From Aegilops tauschii subsp. strangulata (Eukaryota; Streptophyta; Magnoliopsida; Poales; Poaceae), in assembly GCF_002575655.3 (NCBI RefSeq), contig NC_053039.3, positions 371,543,633 to 371,607,632 on the forward strand: a DNA stretch of 64,000 bases, given 5' to 3'. Below, piece by piece: positions 11,785 through 24,560 of the stretch (positions are counted from its first letter, which is position 1; each line of letters begins with the position of its first letter). The position numbers were made by a program, and so were the translations under genes. The notes below the pieces were generated by a model that was not told the DNA's origin, did not search any database, and worked only from the letters and a program-made list of their open reading frames with translations.

Positions 11785-13082
11785 TGTGACACCCAAAAAA
11801 TTTATTTGGCTTTCTCAAACTTTTATTTGATTTGAGGGAGGTTATTTAAAACCTTTCTCCTAAAGAACTCTCCCTCTCAAAAATTTCCTTTTATGACAAG
11901 TATTTGGTTTAAATTCACCCAAGACTTGATTTTTGGTCTCGGAGGTTTTTCCATCTTATGTTGACTAATCACAAATGTTTTTTTATTTGGAAAGAGTTTT
12001 TGAAAATCTTTTTAAATAGTCCTATGGCTTTTAGAGTGATCTTTTCCCCTTTCAAAAATCCACTGTTGCCATGACATGAGTGGAAACCACCTCCCAAAAG
12101 CCATCTCCCATCTTTGTCTCAAGATATACTTCAAATCCAGCAAGTTGAACCTCCCCATGATTTTTTTTCTTCCATTTATTTCTTATCAAAAATAATTTCT
12201 GCCCTCTACTTTGGCTCTTGGAGATTTACAAAGGAACTACCTTTTCTCCTTTGAGTTTTGCCTCCAAACCTTTTTCACTGGCTAGTCCTTAGAGCCCTCA
12301 ACCAAGATCCATGATGATCCACTGGTCTCCAGTTCAAAAATTTCAAATTGTGCTTGCTGCAAGTTTGGACCATATTTGCCAAATTTGATGAAATTCACTT
12401 GTTTTCACCTCCTAAAAATCTGAGAATATTCAGGCAGCCTCTGGATGCATTGAGAGGTCACCTCACCAAGTCCCAGCTCCAGAAAAAAATTTCTTCATGC
12501 CAAATCATTTCGTCGAACACCTGAAGGGCACTGTCACTGTCAAGTTCAGAGATTCCGAGTTACAGTTTCGGTGAGCACTGTTGTTTCCTTCAGAACCCGT
12601 TCTTGATCTCGCCAGTAGCCACGGTGGCGCCGCGCGCCCTGTGCTTCCTTCTTATCCCCTGCGCCGCACGATCGCCTGGAGGCTTGCGGGCGTCGGCGAC
12701 GAGCAGGAGGAGGTGCGCCACCCCGTGAGCGACGGCAGCAGCGGCCTATGCGGCTGCCAGAGAGAGGCGCAGCGTTGGACGGCGCCGTCCAGCGCCGCAC
12801 AAGCCACCAGAGGCCACCGCGTGGCCATCCACTCACCCGTGCACGCTGCAGTCCGTCGTCGTGAACTGGTAGGCGCGGAGCGCGCTCCCTGCCGCCGCCG
12901 TGCCCGTACGGCCATCCCGTCGAGGATCGGCGCATTACGCCTAGCCCGACCGAGGTTTAGCGGGGGAACGGCACCAGTGACCCTCCTTATGGTGCCTAGC
13001 CGCTTAAACCCCCTGCCCAACCTCTGCCTCGCCGTAATCGCTCACCGGAGCTACCCCGTTCACGGCCACCCTCTCGGATCGC

Positions 13083-13092
13083 CTATAAAAGG
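13083..13092 (+). promoter_or_regulatory. LTR TATA box
   Basis: CTATAAAAGG followed by a GC-rich transcribed-looking leader; the promoter of the solo LTR. Confidence 0.55.
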
Positions 13093-14833
13093 AGGTCCCG
13101 AGCTTGAACTCGAACCCGCACCACCTCTGCACACCACCAATACCACGCCAAGTCATTGGAAGAGCCCCGAGGGAGCCTTCTTCCCCAACTCCGGCCGCCT
13201 CGACCCGCTTCAGGATCCAGCTCGATTCACCCCCGTGCGTGCACCCCTACCTCTCAGCTCTTGCCAGTAACCTCCTAGTACACTCACTCTTCTGACCCGC
13301 GCATCAATTTGGAGTTTGCAGCACCCACCGGAGTACTCCACCATCGCCCGAACCACCGTCCGCCGGAGAAAGTGTCGCCGTCGACGTGGTGCTCTCCGAC
13401 GGCCAAGTCCACCACCCACCGACGTGGAAGAACACCCTGAAACTATTGGTACCCTCCGATCTCTCTGCCTCGCCGTGGTTCGACGCCGGCGGCCACCGCA
13501 GCCTTCGGGCGCCGGCGAGCTCCGTTGGGAGTCTTAAACCTGACGGGTGGGACCCCCCCGTCAGCCTCTCTTCTTTCCCCCTTCGAACCGTTTTCTGAAA
13601 GCGCCTTTTGGCAAAATGTGTTTTCCCCTTGGGCTAACGTATTTCCTACCGAACCGTTTTCTATTTTCTCAAACAAGTCCCTAGATCTTTTCTGTTTCAT
13701 AACAAATCAGTCCCTGGACTAAAACCCTTATATATTTTTAATAAAAGATGATTTTTGATTGATTCTTTTTCTGTCAGTCTTGTATTTTTGTCTAGTTTTT
13801 TATAGTATTTATTTGGAAAATATTTGGAACAACTTTTATGCACGCAACGATTTTCACGTTAGTATATGGTTTCGTTATACCGTAGGTTCCGGAGGAGGTG
13901 ACGGAGCCGCGAACTTCGCCGAGCTAGACTCCGACTTCTCCGAACCAGGCAAGCATGTTTGAACCTTTGATATGATAGGTGTTTTGCATGTTTGCTTGAA
14001 TGGTTTGTGCATGGCATGTGAGCATCGGTGAGTATTACGTTGCAATGTAAGGCAACCAACCGTGTGTTCCGAAGTTACTGTGATCTCTGATGAGAGATGG
14101 CCTGATCATGTGGTGACATGAAAGGCAGTAAGGTGGTATTGTTGTAGCATGCCAGCCTTACGTCATCTGATAAACTCCGACGTTAACGTGAACTGAGCCA
14201 CGTTACCGTTCTCCCCCTTTCGTGCTGCCACATGTTTTCTGCAAAGAATACGGTTTAGTAAGTTGTTAACCTCTTTCCTTGTACACACCAAATAGAGGGG
14301 CCGGGATGAGGGTTCCATGGCCCTGGATTAAAGCCAGTCATCCGGTCAGGGGGCATGGGTGTTTCCGGTTGGGACCGAGAGGGGGCACCCCTTAGAGCGC
14401 GCGGTATAAATTTGATCCCATGCTACGTGACGTTGTAGCCTCCCCGTCTCAAAGTTTTTCTTGAACGTTGCCGAGGGTGATTCCTGGCATCGGAATGTTG
14501 AATGGGTGTGTACTGGTTAGATGTGTTTCTCCTAAAACACCGTAAACGGAATTTGTCCCTTGTGACTACTGAAATTCGTTGGCTGTGGTTAAATAGTACA
14601 AACTCTGTAGAGTCAAATCCTTCCGAGTCATCGTGTCCATGGTCAAGGACCATGGCCAGCATATCCATATCTATGTCAGTCCTCGTGGCAAATCCCCGGT
14701 GAACAAGCTTGAGTGGTATACCCGTTTGAATTGTTATTCCTGTGGATGGACTAACCTTTTATTTATCTCGTACCTGAATATTCCCTTGAAATGAATTAAA
14801 TTCATGAGCTACTGAGATATTAAGTTATGAAAT

Positions 14834-15030
14834 ATAAGCCCTTTATGTGATGTCTCTCAGACGTCTGACTGTGGCATGCTCGTTATTTACTTTTGATATA
14901 AGCCCTTTATGTGATGTCGCTTCAGACGTCCGACTGTGGCACGCACTGTCATTTATTTTCCATTATAAGCCCTTTATGTGGTGTCGCCTTGACGCCCGAC
15001 TGCGGCATTGTTATTTCTTTTGTATCCTTT
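14834..15030 (+). repeat. tandem repeat, three copies of about 64-67 bp
   Basis: Copies beginning ATAAGCCCTTTATGTG start at 14834, 14898 and 14965, each followed by a degenerate GACGTCYGACTGTGGCA block. Confidence 0.85.
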
Positions 15031-15703
15031 CGAGGAGTCATTCAGACACTCGATTGGCCTTCAGTATTACATTTGGATTTCGGGAGGACTACCGCCCGAC
15101 TTCCCTTTTAATTCCCATGCATGGCTATCTCATTGTCTGAGTACGCTTTGTTAATCTGTTCATATGCATCATGTTTACATCAGTTATATCTTATGTCCGA
15201 ACTATCTTGCGAGTACTTTCATAGTACTCACCTGGCTTGTTGATTTGGCCAGATGTTGACGAAGGCGATCTCATGGATGAAGAGTTTGATAGTGAGTCCG
15301 AGCCTAGAGGAATCCCAGTCAGTCCCGTGCGATCCTGGATTTTGGTCACTTGTATTATATACGCTTCCGCCACCCGCAATAAGTATCCTCGAGCCTCACT
15401 CCGACGCTCGAAGAGCTGTTAGATTCGGGAGTCATGTCACCCACTTCACTGTGACATATCCACCACCGCCTTTATTGTGAGTCAGTAGTTATGCCACCCT
15501 ATCCGCCTTTATGTATTATCGGCGTGCTTGTAATAAATTGTTGAGCAGTCTCCGCTCAACCTTGTATTATATTTAGAACTCCTGGTTTTTCTTCTGTGAT
15601 CAAGAAATTGTCTACCAGTGAGGAGGATTCTTCTCCACTGGTCTGTAAAAGGATCGGTTTTCTCAATAAATATTTTTGTTGAAAAACCGGTCGTGACCGA
15701 AGG

Positions 15704-16245
15704 GTCAGGGGCACGTTGGTCCATTTTCCTCGGGCGAGCGGTTTTTTCACCTCGGCTATGAATACCCCTCACCCTCCTCAGACTGTCTTTACTCCGCTCG
15801 AGCTCACTCCCTCGCTCGAGCTCTCAAAACCTAGCATCGCCGCTACTTCCATCGTCGCCGGTGAGTAAGAGCTTTGCTGCCTCGACCTCGTTGCCATCGT
15901 ACTCGCACCGGCCGCGGATTTATTTACTCCGCCGCCTCCGTAGGTGTCTTCCTCTGCCAAGTTAGGGCGTGGAAGATCTGAACCGACAAGCTTCAAATCT
16001 ACTATTCTCAGTTCGTCGAGTTCTTCGTCAAGGGTAAGTAAAAGTCATTTTTACTGCCCTTGTTTATTCTTATGTTTTCTACAAAATCTTCAAAAGGTGT
16101 TTATTCTTCAATCTTCACACTCTAAACACCTCACACAAACATCTGTTCTTGATCTGTTTCCTTAAGCAACATTTTTCTTCAAGATCTCTCAATTGTGTGG
16201 ATATTCAATCTATACAACTCTGGAACCTAAGACAAAGATCACTTA
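15704..16245 (+). promoter_or_regulatory. leader and promoter-like region of the Sirevirus second ORF
   Basis: Looks like the start of a Pol II gene. There is a TATA-like CTATGAATACC near 15756, a CT-rich leader, a splice donor GTGAGTAAG near 15862, an acceptor CCGTAG near 15943, and another donor GGTAAGTAA near 16032. This suggests the second ORF is expressed from its own or a spliced transcript. Inference only; no transcript data. Confidence 0.45.
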
Positions 16246-16482
16246 GTGAAATTCCTCAAGACACATCTGGTCAAATTCCTCAGACTTGTTCGTTGTGCAA
16301 AAACTTCTGAGAACGCATATGACCTCTCCAAATTCTTTGCACCTATACTATGTTCACAGGTACTATTGTCCGCTGCTAAATCACTAGATTCTCATCAGCT
16401 TAACTCATTTGCAGCGTCCCTTGAAGAAAAATTGCATACCTCTTCAGAAAAATCTATTGTTCAGATTCCTCGGGTGAAGAAA

Positions 16483-19414
16483 ATGGCTGACAGCAAGAAA
16501 CCTCAGAAGGGAGGGAAGAAATCTGAAGTCAACACTGCGTTTGAGATTCCTGATGACATCTATGCAGGATACTGCACTCCTCCTCATGAAACGAAGAATG
16601 AGCGCAAAGTGCGCATTCAGAAGATAGAGAGGAGATGGGCTAGAGAATGGAGGGAATATCACTATGTCACTCCAAAGTACATGAAGAAATTCGCTGTACA
16701 CCCTCCGTGCCCAAGACCTCCACTGGTACCTGGCCAAGAAGCTGGTCCGTCAAGCATCAGACGTGGGAGGATTTTCCCGCTGAATGGGCCAAGCGTCAAG
16801 CTAAACTGGCCAAAATGGCAAAAGAGGTGGTGAAGAAATTCAACGAAGATTCTGCTGCTGCCACTACTGAGGCCTCTGCTAGCGAGCCTAAGAAGGCTAT
16901 GCCCAAGAAGCCCGCTCACAAGCCCAGTGCTTCTGCTTCAATGCCCTCACGGCCCAATTTTGAAAAGCCCTCACGGCCAATTCGTCATGCCGATCCTGCT
17001 CCTCCGGCAAAGTCCTCAGCACCTGTGCATCTTGCCTCGTGTCAAAGGACCTCAGGCAAATCAATTGCCTCGGGAGCTTCTGCAAGTTCTTCAGCTCCTC
17101 CAAATTCCTCACTAGATCCTACTTTGCGGAAGACCAAGGCCACTGCTGGACGAGGCTCTAGACCAAGTCCTCACAAGAATCAGGTTGCCTTTCAAGTACC
17201 GTCCGATGAGGACAAAGCTGATGATGAGCAACTTGCCGAAATCATCAGAGATAGATAGCAAAAGGCCGCTAGAGCCAAAGGAAGTGAAGTTCCTCTCCTG
17301 CTGGATCCAAAATTGATCCTTGAGTATATTGATCTCTGGCACAAGGACCCCAACACGCATGTGCCTCACTTCAAGCTCACTCCTGGCCAAAGTCACATGC
17401 TGACCGCCTTCATAGGCGAAGAGAAATGGAAATAAGAGAAGGCCAGGCAGCTGAAGAAAGCTCAATACAGAAAGGAGCACTTTCTTGAAGAAAAATGTTG
17501 TCAACATGACAACTGATGAACTCATTGCTATACAAACTGAGATCAAAGGACTCAGTGATGAATTCAACGTCTACCGCACTGATTGGTTAGGAGCCAAGGT
17601 CAGATTTGTCAAGTTGGCTGAAGGATTCACCACCAATGTTGCAGCCCCAACGCAACATGATTCTCCTCAAGCTGAAGCGTCAGCTCAGTCGACTGAAGAT
17701 CATGCCAGCACCGCTGATGAAAATCAGGCTGCTGATGAAACTGCTAGTACCAGGGCTGACGACCACATTCCAGCCGCTGATGAAAATGCCAGGGCAACCA
17801 CTAGTGTTGCGCCTGAGGAACAATCCAGGCCAGCTGAGCCATCAACCACTGAGCCTGATGAAACTGAACCAACCAGGCCAACTGCGTCAGTTGTGCCTGA
17901 GGTAAATGTACCAATTTCCTCTGCTCCTCCTGCACCAACATCAAGTCCAGTTCTTCCTTCTGCATCAGCAGCGAAGAAAATGAAGGTTGCGGAGCGAGCA
18001 GCAGTGAAGAAAAAGGAAAGCATCAACTTCATCAGATTCTTCAGCCCCGAAGAAGATAAAGACATTGACAAGCTCTTCTGAGAATCCTATTGATGATGTT
18101 CCTGTCTCCATCATGCCATCAAAGGAAATCATTCCTTTTGGTGAAGATTATGAGATCCCAAGCAGATCTGATGAAGACGTTCCTTCTGCTAATTCTTCAG
18201 AGCAGTTGGACGAAGACATTGAAGTGGATGATATCCCTTCAACTCCAGTTGTTTCATCGCCAGTGCCTCAGTTCACAGCTGAAGAGGCATGCGTTGAAGA
18301 ATTAAGTGAAGAAGATGAAGACGTGGACATTGGGAGCACCACGCCTATGATGAATGATGACTTTTGGGAAAGTCAGCATCCCAACTCTCCTTTGTTCATG
18401 CCACTGCAACAAATTCCTCAGACCCGAGTGCACACCGAAGTTCAAATGGGTTCTGAAGAACATCACACCACTCCTTCCATTCCTGAACAAATTCCAGCCA
18501 CTAGTGTTGATGTTAATGTTGATGGAGAATTGAAGACCCAGGCTGCTACTGAAGCAGAAACTGAAATTCCTCAGCCTGTAGCTCCTGAGAATGTGATTCC
18601 TGAGGCTATGATGACTTTGACTGACACTCCTCTGCCCAAGCCGAAGAATCCCTTCTCCAAAAAGCAAAACTTCAAGGCTGAGGATTTCTTTCATGAGCAT
18701 GTATTCTTCACAGATTACAATCCGTATGACTTTGCACGTCTGCAAAGGAATCGTTTCTGGACTGCCAGCCAAGCAAACTTCTGTTCTTCACTACTTTTCG
18801 ATAAGGACGAAGTCTTCGACCATGAGCATATTCCTCACGTGGACATGGAATCACTGTCTTGCTGCACGCCAGTCCTCAGTGTTCTTCACGATGCTGGACT
18901 GCTCAGCTTCTGCACATATATATATGTGATTGGAATGAAGAACTAATTCTTCAGTTCTATGCAACGCTACACATCATAGGAAATGCTGCCGATGTGAACT
19001 CTTGGGTGTGGGATTGGATGACAGAGAATACTCACTTCAAAGCACCGGCCTCTGAATTGCTTCATGCCCTGCCTGTCAGTCCTCCCCTTGAAGGTGCTCG
19101 TTGTATATATCATGAACCTGAACTTACTAACCACTATATGCAAGTCTTGATGAAGCCGCTGAAGCCCGATCAAGCCCCAAGGACCAAATTTCTCGTGAAG
19201 AAATTGATGTATGTGCCACGGACTGTCTATCGCATCTTGACCAAGACTTTGAGTCCAATCGAGGGCCACGACTCTAATGAAGAAGAGGTCGTTGGTATCA
19301 TGAAGAATCTGCTATTCAACATCATTCATGGCGTTCCTGTCAACTATCATGATTTCTTCAAGAGGACTCTGGCAAATGTTGCATTGCCGGCTTTTGAGTT
19401 GAAGCCTTACGCCC
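16483..19414 (+). pseudogene. Sirevirus second ORF (envelope-like position), first part
   Basis: ATG at 16483 starts MADSKKPQKGGKK. A charged N-terminus is followed by a long Ala/Pro/Ser/Thr/Glu-rich low-complexity middle (16850-18600) and then a globular region (18640-19414) with FFHEHVFFTDYNPYDFARLQ, NSWVWDWMTE and IPVNYHDFFKRTL-like motifs. That region resembles the putative plant transposon protein domain found in such accessory ORFs. Several frameshifts occur (near 16700, 17470, 18060 and 18920). The frame is split at 19414 by a solo LTR and resumes at 48822. Function unknown; no convincing membrane helices or signal peptide, so envelope refers to position only. Confidence 0.65.
19410..19414. 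repeat. target-site duplication CGCCC, left copy
   Basis: Matches CGCCC at 48817-48821. Removing the inserted DNA and one copy rejoins the interrupted reading frame. Confidence 0.9.
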
Positions 19415-19653
19415 TGATACGTCTCCAATGTATCTATAATTTTTTATTGTTCCATGCTATATTATATTCTGTTTTGGATGTTTAAAGGGCTTTATTATAC
19501 GCTTTTATATTACTTTTGGGAGTAACCTATTAACCGGAGGCCCAGCCCAAATTGCTGTTTTTTTTGCCTATTTCAGAGTTTCGTAGAAAAAGAATACCAA
19601 ACGGAGACCAAACGGAATGAAACCTTCGGGAACGTGATTTTTGGAACGAACGT

Positions 19654-20190
19654 TGTTGGGGATATTACTACTAGGTGTAAACCGGCCAAGGAAGCCAGGT
19701 TATCCCCATAATGGATTGTTTATACTTAAAAACCCATGAAGACAGGGAATAAAGCGGCTTACTACAGAGACTCGAAGGCCCGAGGCCCAAAGGTAGATTA
19801 AGGCATGTAGTTATAAACCGCCATATAGTACATAGCTTGTATTGTAAGATATGACAAAGTAGAGACCGAGCCGGTATGTGTATAAACCAGCATCGAGACT
19901 CTGTAAGCCGGCGGGCGTCGACCTGTGTATATAAAGGCACGACCTGGCAGCGGTTCAAGGACAACAGATAACAACTCGAGACTCAGGGAAGGCATATTTG
20001 CTCCCTGATCATCGAAACCCCAGCAATTCCATCACAACTAGACGTAAGCTTTTACCTTCATCGTAAGGGGCCGAACTAGTATAAAACTCTCGTGTCCCTT
20101 GTCCGGTTTAACCCCTTTAAGCTAACCCGTTGCGATGGCTCCATGACTAAGTCCTTCCGCTAGGACATCTGTCGTGACAATTCCACGACA
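19654..20190 (+). repeat. Tat-element 5' LTR
   Basis: TGTTGGGGATATT...TTCCACGACA, 537 bp. TATA box (TATATAAA) at 19928-19935. Confidence 0.9.
19928..19935 (+). promoter_or_regulatory. LTR TATA box
   Basis: TATATAAA, conserved in the 3' LTR at 47210-47217. Confidence 0.65.
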
Positions 20191-22402
20191 GTTGGCGCCC
20201 ACCGTGGGGCTATCGCGCGATGGTTTCGAGTTATTGAAGGGCAATTTCGAAGGGCTCAAGGGATACGCCATGGGCCGGATGACCAAGAGTCATCGCGGCA
20301 AGCTCTACATCGACAACGCAGGCTGGGGCCCCGAGGCCGGCTCAATCGAGTACGGGTACCGGGTCCCCTTTGGAGGGATTCACGTCTTCATCGGCAAGAT
20401 CGGCGAACCGGGCCCAGGGCCGGACATCTGCACCGACCTCGTCGAGACGGCTCAGCGTGCAAGCCCTGCCCGGGTTCAGCCCGCCGTGAAGCGTGCGTTC
20501 GTAGGCTTCATCAATGGTGCGGAACTTGCACCGGCGTCCGATGGCGAGACCGTCGCCCACTCAGATGACGAGTCGTCCACCGGGGAGACCGAGTCACTGT
20601 ACCAACTGCAAGATGGCCAGTTTGGGGGCTATTCCGATGGCGACAGTATTCCGGACCCCTTTGAACCGGCAAACCGGGTTGCGATCTTCATGGCTGGAAC
20701 TCAGCCCACGTTGCAATCTTCAACCGCGACAGCAATAATTTCCGGATCGGCAGCTGGGGCGGGAGGCCCCACGCGCCGACCGGCCCAAATCTTGTCCGGT
20801 TTATTGGATGCCTAGACGGCCTTATTGACCACACAAGTTACCTCCGACACGCAAGATCAGCATAATGCGGAGGTGGCGAAGCTGCAGGATTAGATAACTC
20901 AACTTAAGGAGGACTTAGCGGATGAAGAAACCAGGATGGCTCAGGAGCGGGTTGCTTTAGAGGCACAAGCACAGCGGATTCAGGCGGAAAATTATCGACT
21001 CCTCTTGGATCAGAACGCTTCAAACGACGTGTTAAGGAGAAGGCATCGGTCACGACTACCACCGGTTTATGAGGCAATGAATCTCTTTGGAACGCCAGGA
21101 GCAGGAACCAGTAATCCGGCAGCGGTGAACCGGATTGAGGCACCGAGGACCGGAGCACCGGATCAGCCACGGATGACGGATCCCCCTCGACGGACCCATA
21201 ACCTGCTGCAGATTGTACCGGCACCGCCGGGTCACTTCTCCACCCCTTTGGATAATATGATCGCGGCCGCATCACGATTAGCCGCTATCCCAATGGAGGG
21301 TGAATCCCCAGCGGCGGTTGAGACGCGGCGTGCTAGGGATCTTCTTCAAACGGCTATGATGCAGCAGCAGGCTTATTCATACAGCCGAGACAGAATTCAT
21401 TCAACCCCACGCCCGAGACGGAGTTATAGCAGGAACATTGATGAACCAGCTGTGTCAAGCAGTGCGCGGAACCGAGACGCTCCTCGAGGGCCTAATCCGG
21501 CGCATGGTGGGGCACATGCTCAGGATGTGGTGAACAACGGAGCACGTCGTGAAGCCGAGTTAGCTGCGCAAGACCGTCAGCTCACTCCGGTTCGTCCGGT
21601 GGTTTCCGTAGAGCAAGGCCTTACTTTCAGCTCTTGGGGGGTGCCCTGCCTCGTCCCGGCTTTGCGCAATGTACGGCTGCCCAAGGATTTCAAGGGCCCC
21701 CGTAAGGTGCCTAATTACACCGCTGATTTGCCTCCCGAGTCATGGAAGGAGAGTTATGAGATGGCTATGGAGATGTTAGATGTGGATGAAGTGGCCTGCG
21801 CGAAATATTTCGCTATGATGTTGGATGGAACAGCTCGCACGTGGTTGAAAGGCTTACCAGTTAATTCCATCGAGACATGGGCTGAGTTGAAAGCCCGGTT
21901 TATAGCAAACTTCAAAGACACGTGCAAGCAACCTATGTCAATTGTGGACTTAGCCGCCCGCGTCCAGTGAGAAGGCGAGTCAACAACCCATTGGGTGCGC
22001 CGGGTTTCAGAGATCTTACATTCTTCGGATCGCATCAAAGCCGACTCGGCGATTATAACATTGGAGGGGAATTGTCGGTTTCAACCTTTAAAGTTGAAGT
22101 TGGGACGGCTCAAGCGTCACTGCAATGATATAGGAACACTTATGGCTGCTCTGGTTAAGTATGCTGATTCTGATAGTACCAAGGACCCCGAGTCTGACGA
22201 TGACAAGCCGGGGAAGGGAAAGAAGAGCGGCAACGCCAAGGGGCAGCAGCATAACCCGACGGGCCACAATAATAATGGTAAGCGGAAAGCAGATCATAAT
22301 TCAGATTTTGTGGCTAACACCAATACACAGGGTAATGGTCAGCGTCGTAAAGGAAAGCCGCCCCGAGAAGGGCAGAGCCCAGTCCTAATCCAGAGCGCCT
22401 GA
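20174..22402 (+). pseudogene. Tat-element gag
   Basis: One frame with only a few stops (20813, 20892 and 21968). The N-terminal part (20270-20815) is acidic and unassigned. A coiled-coil-like segment (DEETRMAQERVALEAQAQRI) lies near 20920-20990. The Retrotrans_gag core at about 21620-22120 includes NVRLPKDFKGP, MMLDGTARTWLKGLP and WAELKARFIANF. A Lys/Gly/Asn-rich tail follows. Gag forms the virus-like particle. Confidence 0.8.
20193..20210 (+). promoter_or_regulatory. primer-binding site
   Basis: TGGCGCCCACCGTGGGGC starts two bases after the 5' LTR, the position and TGGCGCC start expected for a gypsy PBS. The priming tRNA was not identified. Confidence 0.75.
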
Positions 22403-22449
22403 ATTACCTGTTGAACTAGCCCTGCCCGAAGCATCCTAGAACGCAAGAT

Positions 22450-24560
22450 AAACCGGCCACACACCTCTGGAAAGATTGTTATATCATGCGAGAATTCAAA
22501 AATTCAGACCTCTTCCGGAATGATCATGGACCATCTGGCGGTTCAGGACCCGGGTCCTACGGGCTGGGTTATGGAGGAGGCAATCCCGGTTCAGGATTCC
22601 AAGGCAATCAGGGTGGACATGGCAATCAAGGCAATCAGAGCAACCAGGGTGGTTATAGCCAACAAGGACCGCAGCAGCAACAGTCAGGGTACCAAAGTCA
22701 CCCAAAGCAGTTGAATGGTGGACAGTACCACGTTTTCACCACCAGCTTATGCAAACGTGATCAGAAGCTTCATAAACGAGCGGTGGACTCGGTTGAACCG
22801 GCAGTGCCTCATTATTTACGATGGTCTGAGTAGCCTATCGTCTGGAGCCGAGAGGATCACCCGCCCCGGGTTGATAATCCGGGTCATTTGGCGTTGGTGG
22901 TGGCGCCTCAGGTTGGAGCTTATAAGTTCACTAAGGTGCTCATGGACGGAGGCAGCAGTATCAACATCTTATAGTATGACACCTTCTGTCGTATGGGGTT
23001 GACAGATAAGAATCTTAAACCATCGAACACTGTTTTCCATGGTGTGGTGCCCGGCAAATCAGCCTATCCGGTTGGTAAAATAGCTCTGGAGGTCACTTTT
23101 GGAGATGACTATGACTCAAGATCAGAGAAATTGACTTTCGAAGTGGTGAAAATCCAAAGCCCATATCATGCCCTGTTTGGGCGGCCGGCTTATGCTAAGT
23201 TCATGGCACGACCCTATTATGTTTATCTGCAGCTCAAGATGCCGGGTCATAAAGGGACTATCACAATACATGGAAGCCGCAAGATCGCTTTGGAGTGTGA
23301 GGAAGGTGATGCGGCCTATGCTAAGTCGGTTTGTGCAGCAGAGGAGTTAAAGTTCTATAAGGACAACGTTGATCCGGCGGACATGACTTCCTTGAAGAAA
23401 CCAACCACAGAGCATGATCCGGCCTTGAAGTTTAAATCGGCTGATGAGACTAAGATGGTTGATTTTGTGCTCCGCGATTCATCCAAACAGTTCATCATCA
23501 GTGCAAATCTGGATCCGAAAAAGGAAAACGCGCTCATCGAGTTCATCCATGAGAATTGGGATATCTTTGCATGGAAGCCTTCTGACATGCCAGGTGTACC
23601 GAGGGAACTCGCTGAGCACACCCTTAATATTGATCCCAAGTTTAAACCGGTCCGACAATTCCTTCGCCGGTTCAATGAAGAGAGGCGCAAGGCTATTGGT
23701 GAGGAGGTAGCCCGGCTCTTGGCGGCAGGGTTCATTGTTGAAGTTTTTCATCCGGAGTAGTTGGCTAATCTGGTGCTGGTGCGTAAGAAGAATGGCACCT
23801 GGCGTATGTGTGTAGATTACACGGATTTGAACAAAGCATGTCCGACGGATCCTTTTGCCCTCCCCCGTATCAATCAAATCATTGATGCTACGACGGGTTG
23901 TTAGCGTTTGAGTTTTCTGGATGCTTATTCAGGTTATCATCAGATTAAGATGGCAGTTAAGGACCAAGAGAAGACAGCTTTTATAACTCCCTTTGGAGCC
24001 TTCTGCTATGTGTCTATGCCGTTTGGGCTCAAGAGTGCCCAGGCAACTTACCAGCACTGTGTTCAGAATTGTCTTCATAACTAGATTGGGCGCAACGTCC
24101 ATGCTTATGTGGATGATATTGTGGTGAAGTCCAGGAAGGAGGAAACATTAATAGATGATTTAAAGGAGACCTTTGATAACCTCCGGGTTTATAAGATGAT
24201 GCTCAACCCGGCCGTGTTTTTGGTGTGCCAGCAGGCAGGCTTTTGGGTTTTCTAGTATCTAACAGGGGCATTGAAGCTAATCCGGAGAAGATCAAGGCTA
24301 TTACTTCACTGACTAAACCGAAGTGCATCAACGATGTTCAGCGACTTGCAGGCCGGATTGCAGCATTGAGCCGGTTTATAAGTCGTCTCGGGGAGAAGGC
24401 CATCCCTCTATATCAAATGCTGAAGCAAACGGACAACTTTGTCTGGAGTGATGCGGCTAATGAAGCGTTTGAGGCTCTGAAGCGGCAGCTTGCCGAACCA
24501 CCTGTTCTTGCTGCTCCCATGGACAAGGAACCATTGCTGTTATATGTGGCTGCTAATGCT
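22450..24560 (+). pseudogene. Tat-element protease, reverse transcriptase and start of RNase H
   Basis: A Gly/Gln/Asn-rich linker (22540-22710) leads to the protease motif VLMDGGSSINIL near 22938-22973, then the RT. RT motifs are VLVRKKNGTWRMCVDYTDLN (about 23772), FLDAYSGYHQI (about 23910), MPFGLKSAQATYQ (about 24015) and the catalytic AYVDDIVVKS (about 24104). Stops occur at 22974, 23758, 23901 and 24081, and a frame change near 24225. The catalytic YVDD box is intact. Gypsy RNase H begins with FVWSDAANEAFE at about 24438. Confidence 0.85.

Larger units (their letters stand above)
11785..15698 (+). mobile_element. solo gypsy LTR (3.9 kb) with 5-bp target duplication
   Basis: Starts TGTGACACCC at 11785 and ends TCGTGACC at 15698, probably GACA with the last base mutated. 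It is flanked by GAAGG at 11780-11784 and 15699-15703. No internal gag-pol and no second LTR are present, so it is a solo LTR left by LTR-LTR recombination. It has a TATA box (CTATAAAAGG) at 13083-13092, a GC-rich 5' part (12580-13540), and a 64-67 bp tandem repeat at 14834-15030. Open frames inside it (for example 12581-13270) are LTR sequence, not genes. Confidence 0.8.

Noticed and set aside
12581..13270. 229-codon open frame in GC-rich DNA
   Set aside because: Lies wholly inside a solo LTR upstream of and across its TATA box; composition-driven.
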